A stretch of 64,000 nt of DNA from Prostheceraeus crozeri (lineage: Eukaryota; Platyhelminthes; Polycladida; Euryleptidae), in the NCBI GenBank assembly GCA_907163375.1, contig CAJQUW010001712.1, positions 50,755-114,754 on the forward strand. Reading direction: 5' to 3'. The first letter of the stretch is position 1. Each line of letters starts with the position of its first letter. The position numbers and the translations under genes were made by a program. This document shows, in pieces, positions 10,849 to 18,144 of the stretch. The notes beneath the pieces were generated by a model that worked only from the letters and a program-made list of their open reading frames with translations, ran no database searches and was not told the DNA's origin.

Positions 10849-11838
10849 AATAATAATAATAAGCGTTTATTTCGTAACAATACCAATACATGAAAATCTC
10901 TAATGAAAATCGGGGAGATTTGTAAGAAGAGAAATTACAAACATGATTGAGAAGCAAGCAAAGTCAGAATCAAGTCAATTGGTTGAACAATACAGCACTA
11001 GAAAAGAAAGACAAATCCATTCTGTCTCCTCAAAGTCTCAGCATGTGGCAGGATCAGTCTCGAACTGCGATGTGATTGAATTGGAAGCAGATGGTGTAGA
11101 ATGTGGTTGGAGTCGTAGTGTGCTTGACGAAAAAGTCGTAGAGACAAGTTTTCCTTGCGTCTAGCGATGTCGAACATATCACAACGATCACAAAATTTTG
11201 CCTTGAATCCGTGAATTATGCGGAAAGTTCTTTTGCAAAGGATCTCGAATTTTGAATTCAGGGCGCTATCAGGATTAATGTAGACAGGTGATGCATAGTC
11301 CATAATCGAGCGAACGATGCAGTTGAAAACAAGCACAAGTTGATCGTGATTGAAAATGGGTTTCAATATACTCAAGACATACAAACGCTTAGAAACAATG
11401 GATGAAACATATTGAAAGTGACTTGACCAAGTGAGGCCATCATTGAAAACCAGACCGAGTATCTTAAGGAAGCGTACAGTTTCAAAATCGGCAACATTGT
11501 GTAAAGAGGTACATGAAAAATTGTTATTAAGGACCTTGGTCTTACTACGATTAATTGACATACGGTGTCATCGGCGTATTTAATGACTTTGACATCATCG
11601 TTCAAAGGCTGGTATGATGACATGTACAAATAAAACAGATAGGGTCCTAACAATGAACCCTGAGGTATGCCGCTGGTAACTGGTCTACTAGAGCTGATGG
11701 TTTCGCCCAGTTTGACATGTTGTTGACGATTACATAGGTAGTCATTGACCCAGTTTACTAAGAAATTACAATCAGGAAGTGGTAATTGAGAAATATATGC
11801 TAACAGGAGCTCATGTGGTAGACAGTCAAATGCATGGC
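10849..11838 (-). mobile_element. Non-LTR retrotransposon (CR1/jockey type), 3' half
   Basis: On the minus strand this half carries the RT palm from just after motif A through the end of the ORF and a short 3' tail made of ATT repeats (10849-10861). It is continuous with 36645-37576 if the Polinton and one CATGGC copy are taken out: the two halves then lie in the same frame, with the motif A aspartate region FDLSHAFD spanning the junction. The element lies antisense to the mariner it entered. The trinucleotide-repeat tail fits CR1/L2-like elements better than a poly(A) tail. Confidence 0.85.
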
Positions 11839-11857
11839 AGTAGTAAGCAAGTGACAA
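10998..11857 (-). pseudogene. Non-LTR reverse transcriptase, palm to C-terminus
   Basis: Frame 11857-11560 has AFDCLPHELLLAYI (after motif A), SGIPQGSLLGP (motif B) and KYADDTV (catalytic motif C). A frameshift near 11560 moves to frame 11561-10998, which carries the thumb and C-terminal region (SKTKVLNNN, then FLKILGLVFN, the LG-V-D type motif). The first residues of the long frame (before 11838) are Polinton terminus read through by chance. Lengths and motif order are normal for CR1/jockey-like enzymes. Confidence 0.85.
11833..11838. repeat. Target site duplication CATGGC, left copy
   Basis: CATGGC directly abuts the left Polinton terminus AGTAGTAAGC. The same six bases follow the right terminus at 36645-36650. 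Six-bp duplications are the hallmark of Polinton/Maverick integrases. Confidence 0.93.
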
Positions 11858-13557
11858 ACACTCGACCGGGGCGCTCCCCCTCCCCCCCCTCTGGAACGAC
11901 AGAGGTTGTGGTCTGTCGTGGTGTGCCGGCCAGGTTGGTTCACGTTCACAACATGTTCGCTGACTCCCCCCCTCCCCCTCCCCTCCCCCCCTCGAAAACG
12001 ACAGAGTGTGAGACTCGGATGTGTTGGTCTCGTATGGGTTGACGTGGCCGACCGCCTAGGTTGACGTGGGCTACCGTCTAGGTTGACGTGGGCGACCGTC
12101 TAGGTTGGCGTGGTGGAATGGTGAAACGGACTTTAGATTCGTGATCAGCGTAAAATTCCGCATCGGTATGGTGAATTTGAAGTCAATCGGCGAGAAAAAA
12201 TGTTTCTTCAAAATTTTGGCAGAGTTAAAATTTGGGACGTTTTGGTCTGTAGCGCCCAAACGAAGCATCGGATGGGAAAACGGAGGCCAGATTCGGATTC
12301 AGCGTGAAATTCTGCATCGGTATGGTGAATTTGAACGCAATCGGAGAGAAAAATTTTCGCTGACGTCCCGCCTTGGACAGCTCGCTTCGATCTTGGCTTC
12401 CACTAGACGGATTTTGTCGTGCCATAGCTCGTTTAAAAGCTAAGAGTGAGACAAATTCACTGAAAGAATCGGCTTGTTCCTATCTGTCTTCGTTTAGATG
12501 TGAGACGCCATTTAACATTTTGGGACATTGGCGAAAAACGACAGAGTTAGAATTTGGGACGTTTTGGGCTGTAGCTTCAAAACGAAGCATCGGATTGGAA
12601 AACGGAGGCCAGATTCGGATTCAGCGTGAAATTCTGCATCGGTATGGTGAGTTTTAAGTCAATCGGAGAGAAAAATTTTCGCTGACGTCCCCCCCCCTCT
12701 GGACAGCTTGCTTCGATTTTGGCTTCTAGTGGACGGATTTTGTCGTGCGATAGCTCGTTTGAAAGCTAAGAGTGAGACAAATTCAGTGAAAGAATCGGCT
12801 TGTTCCTATCTGTCTTCGTTCAAAAGTTAGAGCGGTTACAAGATTTTAGGTCGGAGCTCGCTCACCTGAAAAATCCTAAGTGTCAGAGTGACTTTGTATG
12901 GGTAAAATTTTGAAAATTTTCCAAAGTGTGGAATTTCGACCTGGGACCGTCACCAAAACATTTTTCATCAAATTTTGAAATTTCACTGACGTCCCCCCCC
13001 TCTGGACAGCTTGCTTCGATTTTGGCTTCCAGTGGACGGATTTTGTCGTGCCATAGCTCGTTTGAAAGCTAAGAGTGAGACAAATTCAGTGAAAGAATCG
13101 GCTTGTTCCTATCTGTCTCCGTTCAAAAGTTAGAGCGGTTACAAGATTTTAGGTCGGAGCTCGCTCACCTGAAAAAATCCTAAGTGTCAGAGTGACTTTG
13201 TATGGGTAAAATTTTGAAAATTTTCCAAAGTGTGGAATTTCGACCTGGGACCGTCACCAAAACATTTTTCATCAAATTTTGAAATTTCACTGACGTCCCC
13301 CCCTCTGGACAGCTTGCTTCGATTTTGGCTTCCAGTGGACAGATTTTGTCGTGCCATAGCTCGTTTGAAAGCTAAGAGTGAGACAAATTCAGTGAAAGAA
13401 TCGGCTTGTTCCTATCTGTCTTCGTTTAGATGTGAGACGCCATTTAAGATTTTGGGACATAGGCGAAAAACGACAGAGTTAGAATTTGGGACGTTTTGGG
13501 CTGTAGCTTCAAAACGAAGCATCGGATGGGAAAACGGATTTCAGATTTGGAATCAGC
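11839..13557 (+). repeat. Polinton left terminal inverted repeat, built of subrepeats
   Basis: Pairs with about 34930-36644. From the tip inward: 30 bp of unique terminus, C-rich tracts (CCCCCTCCCCCCCC), a 22-bp tandem repeat (12038-12103), then three longer units of about 300 bp (boundaries near 12681, 12989 and 13296). Each long unit contains a 7-9 base C run followed by TCTGGACAGCTTGCTTCG. Open frames here give the same meaningless peptide in every copy and are not genes. Confidence 0.9.
12038..12113 (+). repeat. 22-bp tandem repeat in left TIR
   Basis: Three full units of GTTGACGTGGGCGACCGTCT plus AG (with small changes) and a partial fourth. The mirrored array is at about 36303-36410. 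Confidence 0.9.
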
Positions 13558-13570
13558 TTGATGTTATTGT

Positions 13571-13618
13571 CCAATGAGGATCATCATCCAATGAGAATCA
13601 AGCATTTCTTTATAAATA
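13571..13618 (+). promoter_or_regulatory. Left promoter: two CCAAT boxes and a TATA box
   Basis: CCAAT at 13571 and 13588, then TATAAATA at 13611-13618, just inside the left TIR. The spacing (17, then 23 bases between starts) is exactly the spacing found on the minus strand upstream of polymerase B. It is followed 106 bases downstream by the start-codon microexon. Confidence 0.8.
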
Positions 13619-13716
13619 GCGAGCCTTCCACAGTGAGAATCATTCCATCGTTGAATCACACGAGTGACGGACGCACATTTTCTCTCTCTCTCTCTCTATT
13701 CTATTATCCAACTAAA

Positions 13717-14458
13717 ATGGTAAGTCGCTACTTCCCTCCCTCTCCTCCCTTGAGCGTAAACTTAATACAATCTTTTTCCATTTTCAGGCATCTACTCCAT
13801 CTGCTGCACTAGTAGGACAAAATGGCGGTCAAACGTTACAAGGTTCGCTACGGTCAGATCATCTACAACTGAGGCCAGTGGAAGAAACAACCAAGGTACA
13901 TAATCCTACACCGCTACAGCGTAAATTTAAACAAGTCTTACGTTATGACGATCATAGCGTAGTACTCCAAACGGGAATGCTCCCTTCCACGGATGTCAAG
14001 ATAATGCGCAATCAGTATGGGGACTACATACTGATCCCCGTGAGTCCGTACATTCGCCACCAACTTGATATTATTGAGGAGTACGTGACATTAAATATGG
14101 ACATTCCTACTCCTCTTGCTCAAGAGTGGAGGGCGAGAGATGACAAGGATACTGCCTACCGGTATCACATTGGTGTACTTACTATAAGAAGGAGGGAGAT
14201 CAATCAATAGCCATCAGATGTGATGAGCTCGGAGAAGGTACTTGGGATATCCTTTTCAAAGTGAATGGGCTATATTATGGTCGACACAAGGATAATAAAA
14301 TAGCCTCTCTCTCCATGCATATGGAATCCATCCTATATATTCCAAAACCACCCAACGTGGACGACATAATTGATCAAATCCTTAACAGCAGTGGTACGAA
14401 GCGCAAGTCGGAGAAGAATGCTGCATCAAAACGCAAATCAAAGAAGGAGAATTACTAG
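13717..14458 (+). CDS. Polinton protein of unknown function, spliced, with one frameshift
   Basis: The gene appears to start with a three-base coding exon, ATG at 13717-13719, followed by a 68-bp intron (GTAAGT...TTTTCAG, 13720-13787). Exon 2 begins GCA TCT ACT and reads ASTPSAALVGQ onward. The body includes RKFKQVLRYDDHSVVLQTG and SPYIRHQLDIIEEYV. Near 14175 the frame shifts by one; the other frame continues with CDELGEGTWDILFKVNGLYY and ends in a Lys-rich tail (KRKSEKN, KRKSKKE) at 14458. Total about 220 residues. I do not recognise the family. As the first gene behind the left promoter it is a candidate early gene. Confidence 0.65.
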
Positions 14459-14492
14459 TCCTTTCCTAACTCTACCCTATGACAATTCGCTT

Positions 14493-14618
14493 ATGTGCTT
14501 TGAGTGTCGTAGACGTGGTCTTATTAGATACATTTTACTTCTTCGTTGCCATCATATCATTTGTGTATTTTGTCGTGAAAAGCATCGATGTAATTCTTCA
14601 TTTTGTAATATGTTATAG
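14493..14618 (+). CDS. Small RING-like zinc protein
   Basis: A 41-residue frame starting MCFEC. It shows C-x2-C at residues 2-5, then about 13 residues on C-H-H-x2-C-x2-C, the core spacing of a RING/C3HC finger, and two further cysteines near the end. It follows the previous gene directly and overlaps a longer open frame that has no upstream motif. A second RING-like gene of the element lies at 15858-16181. It could be an exon of a longer spliced product. A ubiquitin-ligase role would be inference from the motif. Confidence 0.5.
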   Translation: MCFECRRRGLIRYILLLRCHHIICVFCREKHRCNSSFCNML

Positions 14619-14651
14619 AACGCTTCCTTAGATGTGTAATTTCCGTTTTAG

Positions 14652-15236
14652 GCTTCTATCATCATTTTTATGGATTGTGAGGGTGAACCTGTACAGGAGC
14701 TCAGTGCTATTGCTATGAACAATTGGACATATCAGATTGTTAGTGTCTATCATCAACATGCCAACTGCGATCCCAATGTTGATCAATGGGCGAGAAAACA
14801 CATTCATGGACTTAATCTGAAATATTTGCAAGACTATGGCTTTTCTTGTGAGAGTGCTCTTCTTATTGACTTTAAACGATGGTTAGCTGCTTTCAATGTT
14901 ATACGCATCTTTTGTAATAATCCTGGTAAGGAGAGGAAAGTATTTCCCAATCTAATCATTGATGATATTTTGCTCCCGCCTTGGGATAGTAGAGTGAATC
15001 AACACTACCATGAAGTCATGAAACGTTTTAAGGATTTGTGTGTTCCTATTTTGTCTATTCGTTGTAGTAGCTACGTTCATAACCAATGCTTCTTTCCTCC
15101 TTACCTCAACACTGCCAAAGTCCTGTATGGTTATCATTGCTCGCTGTATGATAGTTACCAGCTGTATCTATTTTATCTCTTTCAAACCATTGATTCAAAC
15201 CAATCTCTTTCTATGTTGGCAGGTGTATCCAAGTGA
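14652..15236 (+). CDS. DEDD/RNase-H-fold nuclease-like protein
   Basis: The reading frame runs from 14652, just after a splice-acceptor-like CCGTTTTAG, to 15236; the first internal ATG is at 14670. The N-terminus reads ASIIIFMDCEGEPVQE: a hydrophobic strand ending in D-x-E, as in the first motif of DEDD 3'-5' exonucleases. Later segments include WARKHIHGLNL, ALLIDFKRWL and, near the C-terminus, YHCSLYDSYQL, where H and D could provide the later motifs. About 190 residues. Because the acceptor is in phase 0, the ATG microexon at 13717 could supply its start; otherwise translation begins at 14670 and the strand is truncated. The enzyme class is inferred from motif pattern. Confidence 0.6.
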   Translation, partial: ASIIIFMDCEGEPVQELSAIAMNNWTYQIVSVYHQHANCDPNVDQWARKHIHGLNLKYLQDYGFSCESALLIDFKRWLAAFNVIRIFCNNPGKERKVFPNLIIDDILLPPWDSRVNQHYHEVMKRFKDLCVPILSIRCSSYVHNQCFFPPYLNTAKVLYGYHCSLYDSYQLYLFYLFQTIDSNQSLSMLAGVSK

Positions 15237-15384
15237 AAATACGTGCGATCCATGTGCCGTTATTCTGCATTGCATGAAGCCAAACTTCCACTCTAGAGGT
15301 CTCATTGTCGTCAATTTCTATGGTCCACGACGTTCTATTGTTTTCAATGGTTTGAAATGCATGCTTGTTACAGTTATTCAATAA
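15223..15384 (+). other. Possible spliced terminal exon
   Basis: A phase-0 acceptor-like TGTTGGCAG precedes an open frame of 53 codons (VYPSENTCDPCAVILHC..., with NFYGPRRSIVF) that ends at a TAA inside an AATAAA signal (15380-15385). This suggests a 3' exon joined to the nuclease gene or to the upstream leader. It is in a different frame from the end of the nuclease. Support is only splice-like sequence and the polyadenylation signal. Confidence 0.35.
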
Positions 15385-15412
15385 ATGTTACTATGAAAAG
15401 AGTTGTTGTTTT

Positions 15413-15422
15413 CATGCAATGG
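15413..15422 (+). promoter_or_regulatory. ATGCAA motif upstream of 15445
   Basis: CATGCAATGG; the ATGCAA starts 31 bases before the start codon at 15445. One of seven such motifs in the element and the least perfect. Confidence 0.45.
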
Positions 15423-15444
15423 ATGGGTTAGATAAAGGGCGATC

Positions 15445-15855
15445 ATGTCTTTCTCAAACGACTGCGGAACATTACATTTTCATAGGCAAAGTTTAAAAGG
15501 AGCTGTTCAAGATTATGTGATAAATTTTCATAAAGATGAGACCGACATCGAAGCAGTGGTCGATGATGCTAGCACTCTATTTCTAGAGTTAATGAATACA
15601 TTCTCTGATAGCATTGTCATGGCGCGATTAGTTGCGAAAATTAAGTTTAGTCATTTTGGAAAGGAAGAGGTGGAAAGTCGCTCTTTCCATTTTGCTTCTT
15701 ATTCAATGGAAGTGGTAGATCACCCCAAAGAATTTTTCAAAAGACATATGATAAAAATTGCTGAACGTCTTAACGCATTTAACCATCATGGTAGCAGTCT
15801 AGTGATTGAAACGATTTCAGATATTCACATTCAACTTTCCATAAACAAAAATTGA
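15445..15855 (+). CDS. Polinton protein related to the polymerase-B N-terminal domain
   Basis: 136 residues, intact. Its central and C-terminal part (KIKFSHF, then SRSFHF, EVVDHPKEFFKRHMIKIAE, LNAFNHHGSS and ISDIHIQLSI) lines up by eye with the region at the start of this element's polymerase B gene (KIKYVKI, ERLEFHI, EVVDCESWINFHIQGLKL, DKFNERDSG, then GIETAMIKISL). The shared pattern of strand, His-Phe, E-V-V-D, amphipathic helix and Asn/Phe turn over about 100 residues is unlikely to be chance. This looks like a stand-alone paralogue of that domain. Function unknown; a shared role in replication or initiation is inference. The next gene starts 2 bases after its stop. Confidence 0.7.
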   Translation: MSFSNDCGTLHFHRQSLKGAVQDYVINFHKDETDIEAVVDDASTLFLELMNTFSDSIVMARLVAKIKFSHFGKEEVESRSFHFASYSMEVVDHPKEFFKRHMIKIAERLNAFNHHGSSLVIETISDIHIQLSINKN

Positions 15856-15857
15856 AA

Positions 15858-16181
15858 ATGCAGTGGTACTTGATTGTAGCACAACTGGTTTTCGAGCTAT
15901 GTCTGCTCACTCTCGAAGTATATTCCTTCTGTACATGTGTCTATTATTTAGAAAAGGCTAGCAAATTCATATCTTCAAAAAGACTTGCTATAGACATCAG
16001 TAACGGTGAAACTATGTGTTGCGATGTATGTAAGCGAAAGGATGGAAATGAAAAGCGCATCTTCAAGAGATGTAAGCATGCTTTTTGTCAAAGCTGTTTC
16101 ATACGTAATTGCATTCAACTTTGCCAATGTAACCACTGTGATATTGCTCATTTCGAGTGTCACTTATGTCGCAATAGTTAG
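15858..16181 (+). CDS. Membrane-anchored RING-like protein
   Basis: 107 residues from ATG 15858. An N-terminal hydrophobic stretch (WYLIVAQLVFELCLLTL) could be a signal anchor. The C-terminal half starts MCCDVCKRK and shows C-x2-C, then RCKHAFCQSCF (C-x-H-x3-C-x2-C type), then CQCNHC and CHLC: a RING-like or double zinc finger. It resembles in layout the shorter RING-like frame at 14493. A role as a membrane-bound ubiquitin ligase is inference from the combination of anchor and finger. Confidence 0.6.
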   Translation: MQWYLIVAQLVFELCLLTLEVYSFCTCVYYLEKASKFISSKRLAIDISNGETMCCDVCKRKDGNEKRIFKRCKHAFCQSCFIRNCIQLCQCNHCDIAHFECHLCRNS

Positions 16182-16186
16182 TACCT

Positions 16187-16196
16187 ATGCAAATGT
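16187..16196 (+). promoter_or_regulatory. ATGCAAATGT motif upstream of 16233
   Basis: ATGCAAATGT begins 46 bases before the start codon at 16233, just after the stop of the preceding gene. The same ten bases recur at 16592. Confidence 0.6.
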
Positions 16197-16232
16197 GGTA
16201 AAGATAGGTTTTAGCAAAGACTAACACGGAAA

Positions 16233-16589
16233 ATGGCGAAACGTAAAATGACGAAACGTAAAAGTCAAAAGTTTTCTTCAGCCATTCAAGCTCTCCGACG
16301 AATGAAAGCAAATCAGCGATACAATGCTATACGACATGCTAACGATAAAGTCATTTGTGAAATTATTTCTCATGTGAGGAAGTTGAGGAGTAAGAAATTA
16401 GCGCCAAAACAACGAAAGTTACTTAAGCGATATGCTACAAAATTGCGTTTCATCTCCAATCCTAAAGTCGCCCTTCAAAGAAAGAGGAAAACTCTAACAC
16501 AAAAGGGCGGTTTCCTTTCAGCAATACTTCCAATGATAGCTCCTATCGTGGGCAACCTATTGGGTAATATCTTTGGCTCTAAGCGTTAA
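16233..16589 (+). CDS. Basic, core-like protein with hydrophobic C-terminus
   Basis: 118 residues: a very basic N-terminal two-thirds (AKRKMTKRKSQK, RKLRSKKLAPKQRKLLKR) followed by QKGGFLSAILPMIAPIVG and a glycine-rich hydrophobic end. Small proteins with a basic part and a GG-F/L-hydrophobic tail recur in Polintons and resemble adenovirus core/pX-like proteins, where cleavage at a Gly-Gly by the maturation protease is typical. The KGGF site here is a plausible but non-consensus cleavage point. A DNA-condensing or membrane-active virion role is inferred. Confidence 0.65.
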   Translation: MAKRKMTKRKSQKFSSAIQALRRMKANQRYNAIRHANDKVICEIISHVRKLRSKKLAPKQRKLLKRYATKLRFISNPKVALQRKRKTLTQKGGFLSAILPMIAPIVGNLLGNIFGSKR

Positions 16590-16591
16590 TT

Positions 16592-16601
16592 ATGCAAATG
16601 T
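16592..16601 (+). promoter_or_regulatory. ATGCAAATGT motif upstream of ATPase
   Basis: ATGCAAATGT starts 29 bases before the ATPase start codon (16621) and 3 bases after the previous stop. Confidence 0.65.
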
Positions 16602-16620
16602 TGAATCTCAAAGTATTAAA

Positions 16621-17238
16621 ATGGATTTCAGACTTCAATGTGATAAAGTTCTGACTGTATCAGGTCCATCTCATGCAGGTAAAACTGTTTTCACGCTGAA
16701 TTTATTGGATAAAAGAAGGGAGTTGTTTAAGGAACCTATCAATCGAGTGATTTGGTGTTATGGTATTTATCAACCGTCGCTGTTTCAGGAATTGCAAAGT
16801 CGCAACTTTATTCGACATGAAGGAATTATTCCAGTGGATAAACTTCAGTCTAATGATGTTGTTGTATTGGATGATTTATTAAAAGAAAGTAAGAATTCAA
16901 AAGATGTTACAGATATGTTCACTCGCGCAGCACACCATAAAAGGTGCTTTATCATCTATATCACACAAAATTTGTTTCCTGATGGAAAAGAAGCTCGTAC
17001 ACGAAACCTGAATACACACTATTATGCTATTTTCAAGAATCCGCGAGATAAAAGTCAATTTGAAATTTTAGCGCGACAAGTTGCACCCAGAGGATCAAAA
17101 GCCTTAATTGAAATTTTTCAAGCAGCTACTGAAAAACCATACGGTTACTTCTTCATTGACTTTACGCAAGAGTGTCCGGAAGAATTTAGATTTCGAAGTG
17201 ATATTTTGAAAACTCCCATGATTATCTACAAACTATGA
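16621..17238 (+). CDS. Packaging ATPase (FtsK/A32-like)
   Basis: 205 residues from ATG 16621; the open frame extends slightly upstream without ATG. Walker A is GPSHAGKT at about residues 15-22 and Walker B is VVVLDDL at about 80-86. YITQNLF, about 40 residues later, fits the sensor region of A32/FtsK-type packaging ATPases. The length is normal for Polinton ATPases. The enzyme would drive DNA into capsids. Its stop overlaps the start of the next gene (ATGA), so they are probably on one transcript started from the ATGCAAATGT motif. Confidence 0.9.
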   Translation: MDFRLQCDKVLTVSGPSHAGKTVFTLNLLDKRRELFKEPINRVIWCYGIYQPSLFQELQSRNFIRHEGIIPVDKLQSNDVVVLDDLLKESKNSKDVTDMFTRAAHHKRCFIIYITQNLFPDGKEARTRNLNTHYYAIFKNPRDKSQFEILARQVAPRGSKALIEIFQAATEKPYGYFFIDFTQECPEEFRFRSDILKTPMIIYKL

Positions 17239-17927
17239 GTTCTTATTCTCGCATGATTGTTATTCCTCAGGATGAATATGTACAATTGACTGCCATGCAG
17301 CAAGTAAAGCAACCTCTTGCAAATCAAATGTATAGGAAAGAAATAGATTATCAGCAAAATGTTCACATCAAAGATCCACATCGTGCTGTATTATTACAAT
17401 CGGAAACTGTTGAGCAATTGAAAAACTTGAAGAATAAGATGCGTGACTCTGTATCGACTGCTACACCTTTAGCATCTCGCGCACATGCCATATCTCTTTT
17501 CAACAGTATTGAGCCCCATCTCAATGTAAATGATAGAGGAGAAATCATTACAGATGAAAATAAAGTGATTGATGCTTCACGTTATGAAGACTTGATTCAG
17601 TATGCGACACGTAGAAAGCGCCGTCAGGGCTATGTTCCACCTGGTTGGTCATACTTTCTTAAACTATTGAAAAAGCATAATGTGCCAAAATTTGCTTTGA
17701 ATAATGAGACATTGAAAGAACTTGATTCAACAGTGGCTACTACTCCAATGCTTCAGGCGATGAAAATGCCAACAAACTGGTTTAAGACGTCACCTGCTAC
17801 ATCCCCTCCCACACTCACTAAGCAAACAAGAGGAAGAACTCGACGTAGATCTACATCGCCACTAAAACTGGTAAAAGGAAAACGTAAAACAGCTCCTCCC
17901 AGAAAATACATGTTCTCAGACTATTAA
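17235..17927 (+). CDS. Conserved Polinton protein, probable virion component
   Basis: 230 residues, intact. The N-terminus MIVIPQDEYVQLTAMQQV and the central YVPPGWSYFLKLLKKHNVP followed by LNNETLKELD are recurrent in Polinton genomes next to the ATPase, though no enzymatic motif is visible. The C-terminal 40 residues are basic and Ser/Pro rich (GRTRRRSTSPLKLVKGKRK), suggesting nucleic-acid contact. It overlaps the ATPase by 4 bases. A structural or core role is inferred from position and charge. Confidence 0.65.
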   Translation: MSSYSRMIVIPQDEYVQLTAMQQVKQPLANQMYRKEIDYQQNVHIKDPHRAVLLQSETVEQLKNLKNKMRDSVSTATPLASRAHAISLFNSIEPHLNVNDRGEIITDENKVIDASRYEDLIQYATRRKRRQGYVPPGWSYFLKLLKKHNVPKFALNNETLKELDSTVATTPMLQAMKMPTNWFKTSPATSPPTLTKQTRGRTRRRSTSPLKLVKGKRKTAPPRKYMFSDY

Positions 17928-17928
17928 T

Positions 17929-18144
17929 ATGAAGCAGATGTGTTGCTTGCCATGTAATGAGCCGCCAGAGGTGAATGTCGTTGTCACTTGCACTTGCTGC
18001 GCCAGCTCTCATAATGAAACCCCTAAGCAATGTGAACACGATCGCAAAACCGCTAAAGCTAAATGCTGCAGTTGTTGTAAATGTAGAAAGGCAAGAAAAC
18101 AAAAAGATGAGAAGGAGGAAAAAGAGTCAGTCGTCATCGACTGA
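17929..18144 (+). CDS. Cysteine-rich small ORF overlapping the integrase start
   Basis: 71 codons starting 2 bases after the previous stop. It encodes 12 cysteines in the first 53 residues (CCLPC, CTCC, CCSCCKC) and then a charged KQKDEKEEKES tail. It overlaps the first 38 bases of the likely integrase CDS (start 18107) in another frame. Its tight spacing and Cys-rich make-up argue for a real zinc-binding product; the alternative is that it is a chance frame in the integrase leader. No family is recognised. Confidence 0.4.
   Translation: MKQMCCLPCNEPPEVNVVVTCTCCASSHNETPKQCEHDRKTAKAKCCSCCKCRKARKQKDEKEEKESVVID

Noticed and set aside
12105-13577. Open frames in the left TIR giving repeated peptides such as KAKSETNS
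   Set aside because: The same peptide appears in every subrepeat on both ends and both strands' copies; it is translation of tandem non-coding repeats, without start context or codon constraint.
17363-17548. Minus-strand frames opposite the virion gene block
   Set aside because: Shadows of intact plus-strand genes with no independent support.
17975-18106. Upstream extension of the integrase to 17975
   Set aside because: The added 44 residues (Ala/Leu rich) do not resemble integrase and lie in the cysteine-rich frame's DNA; ATG 18107 fits better.
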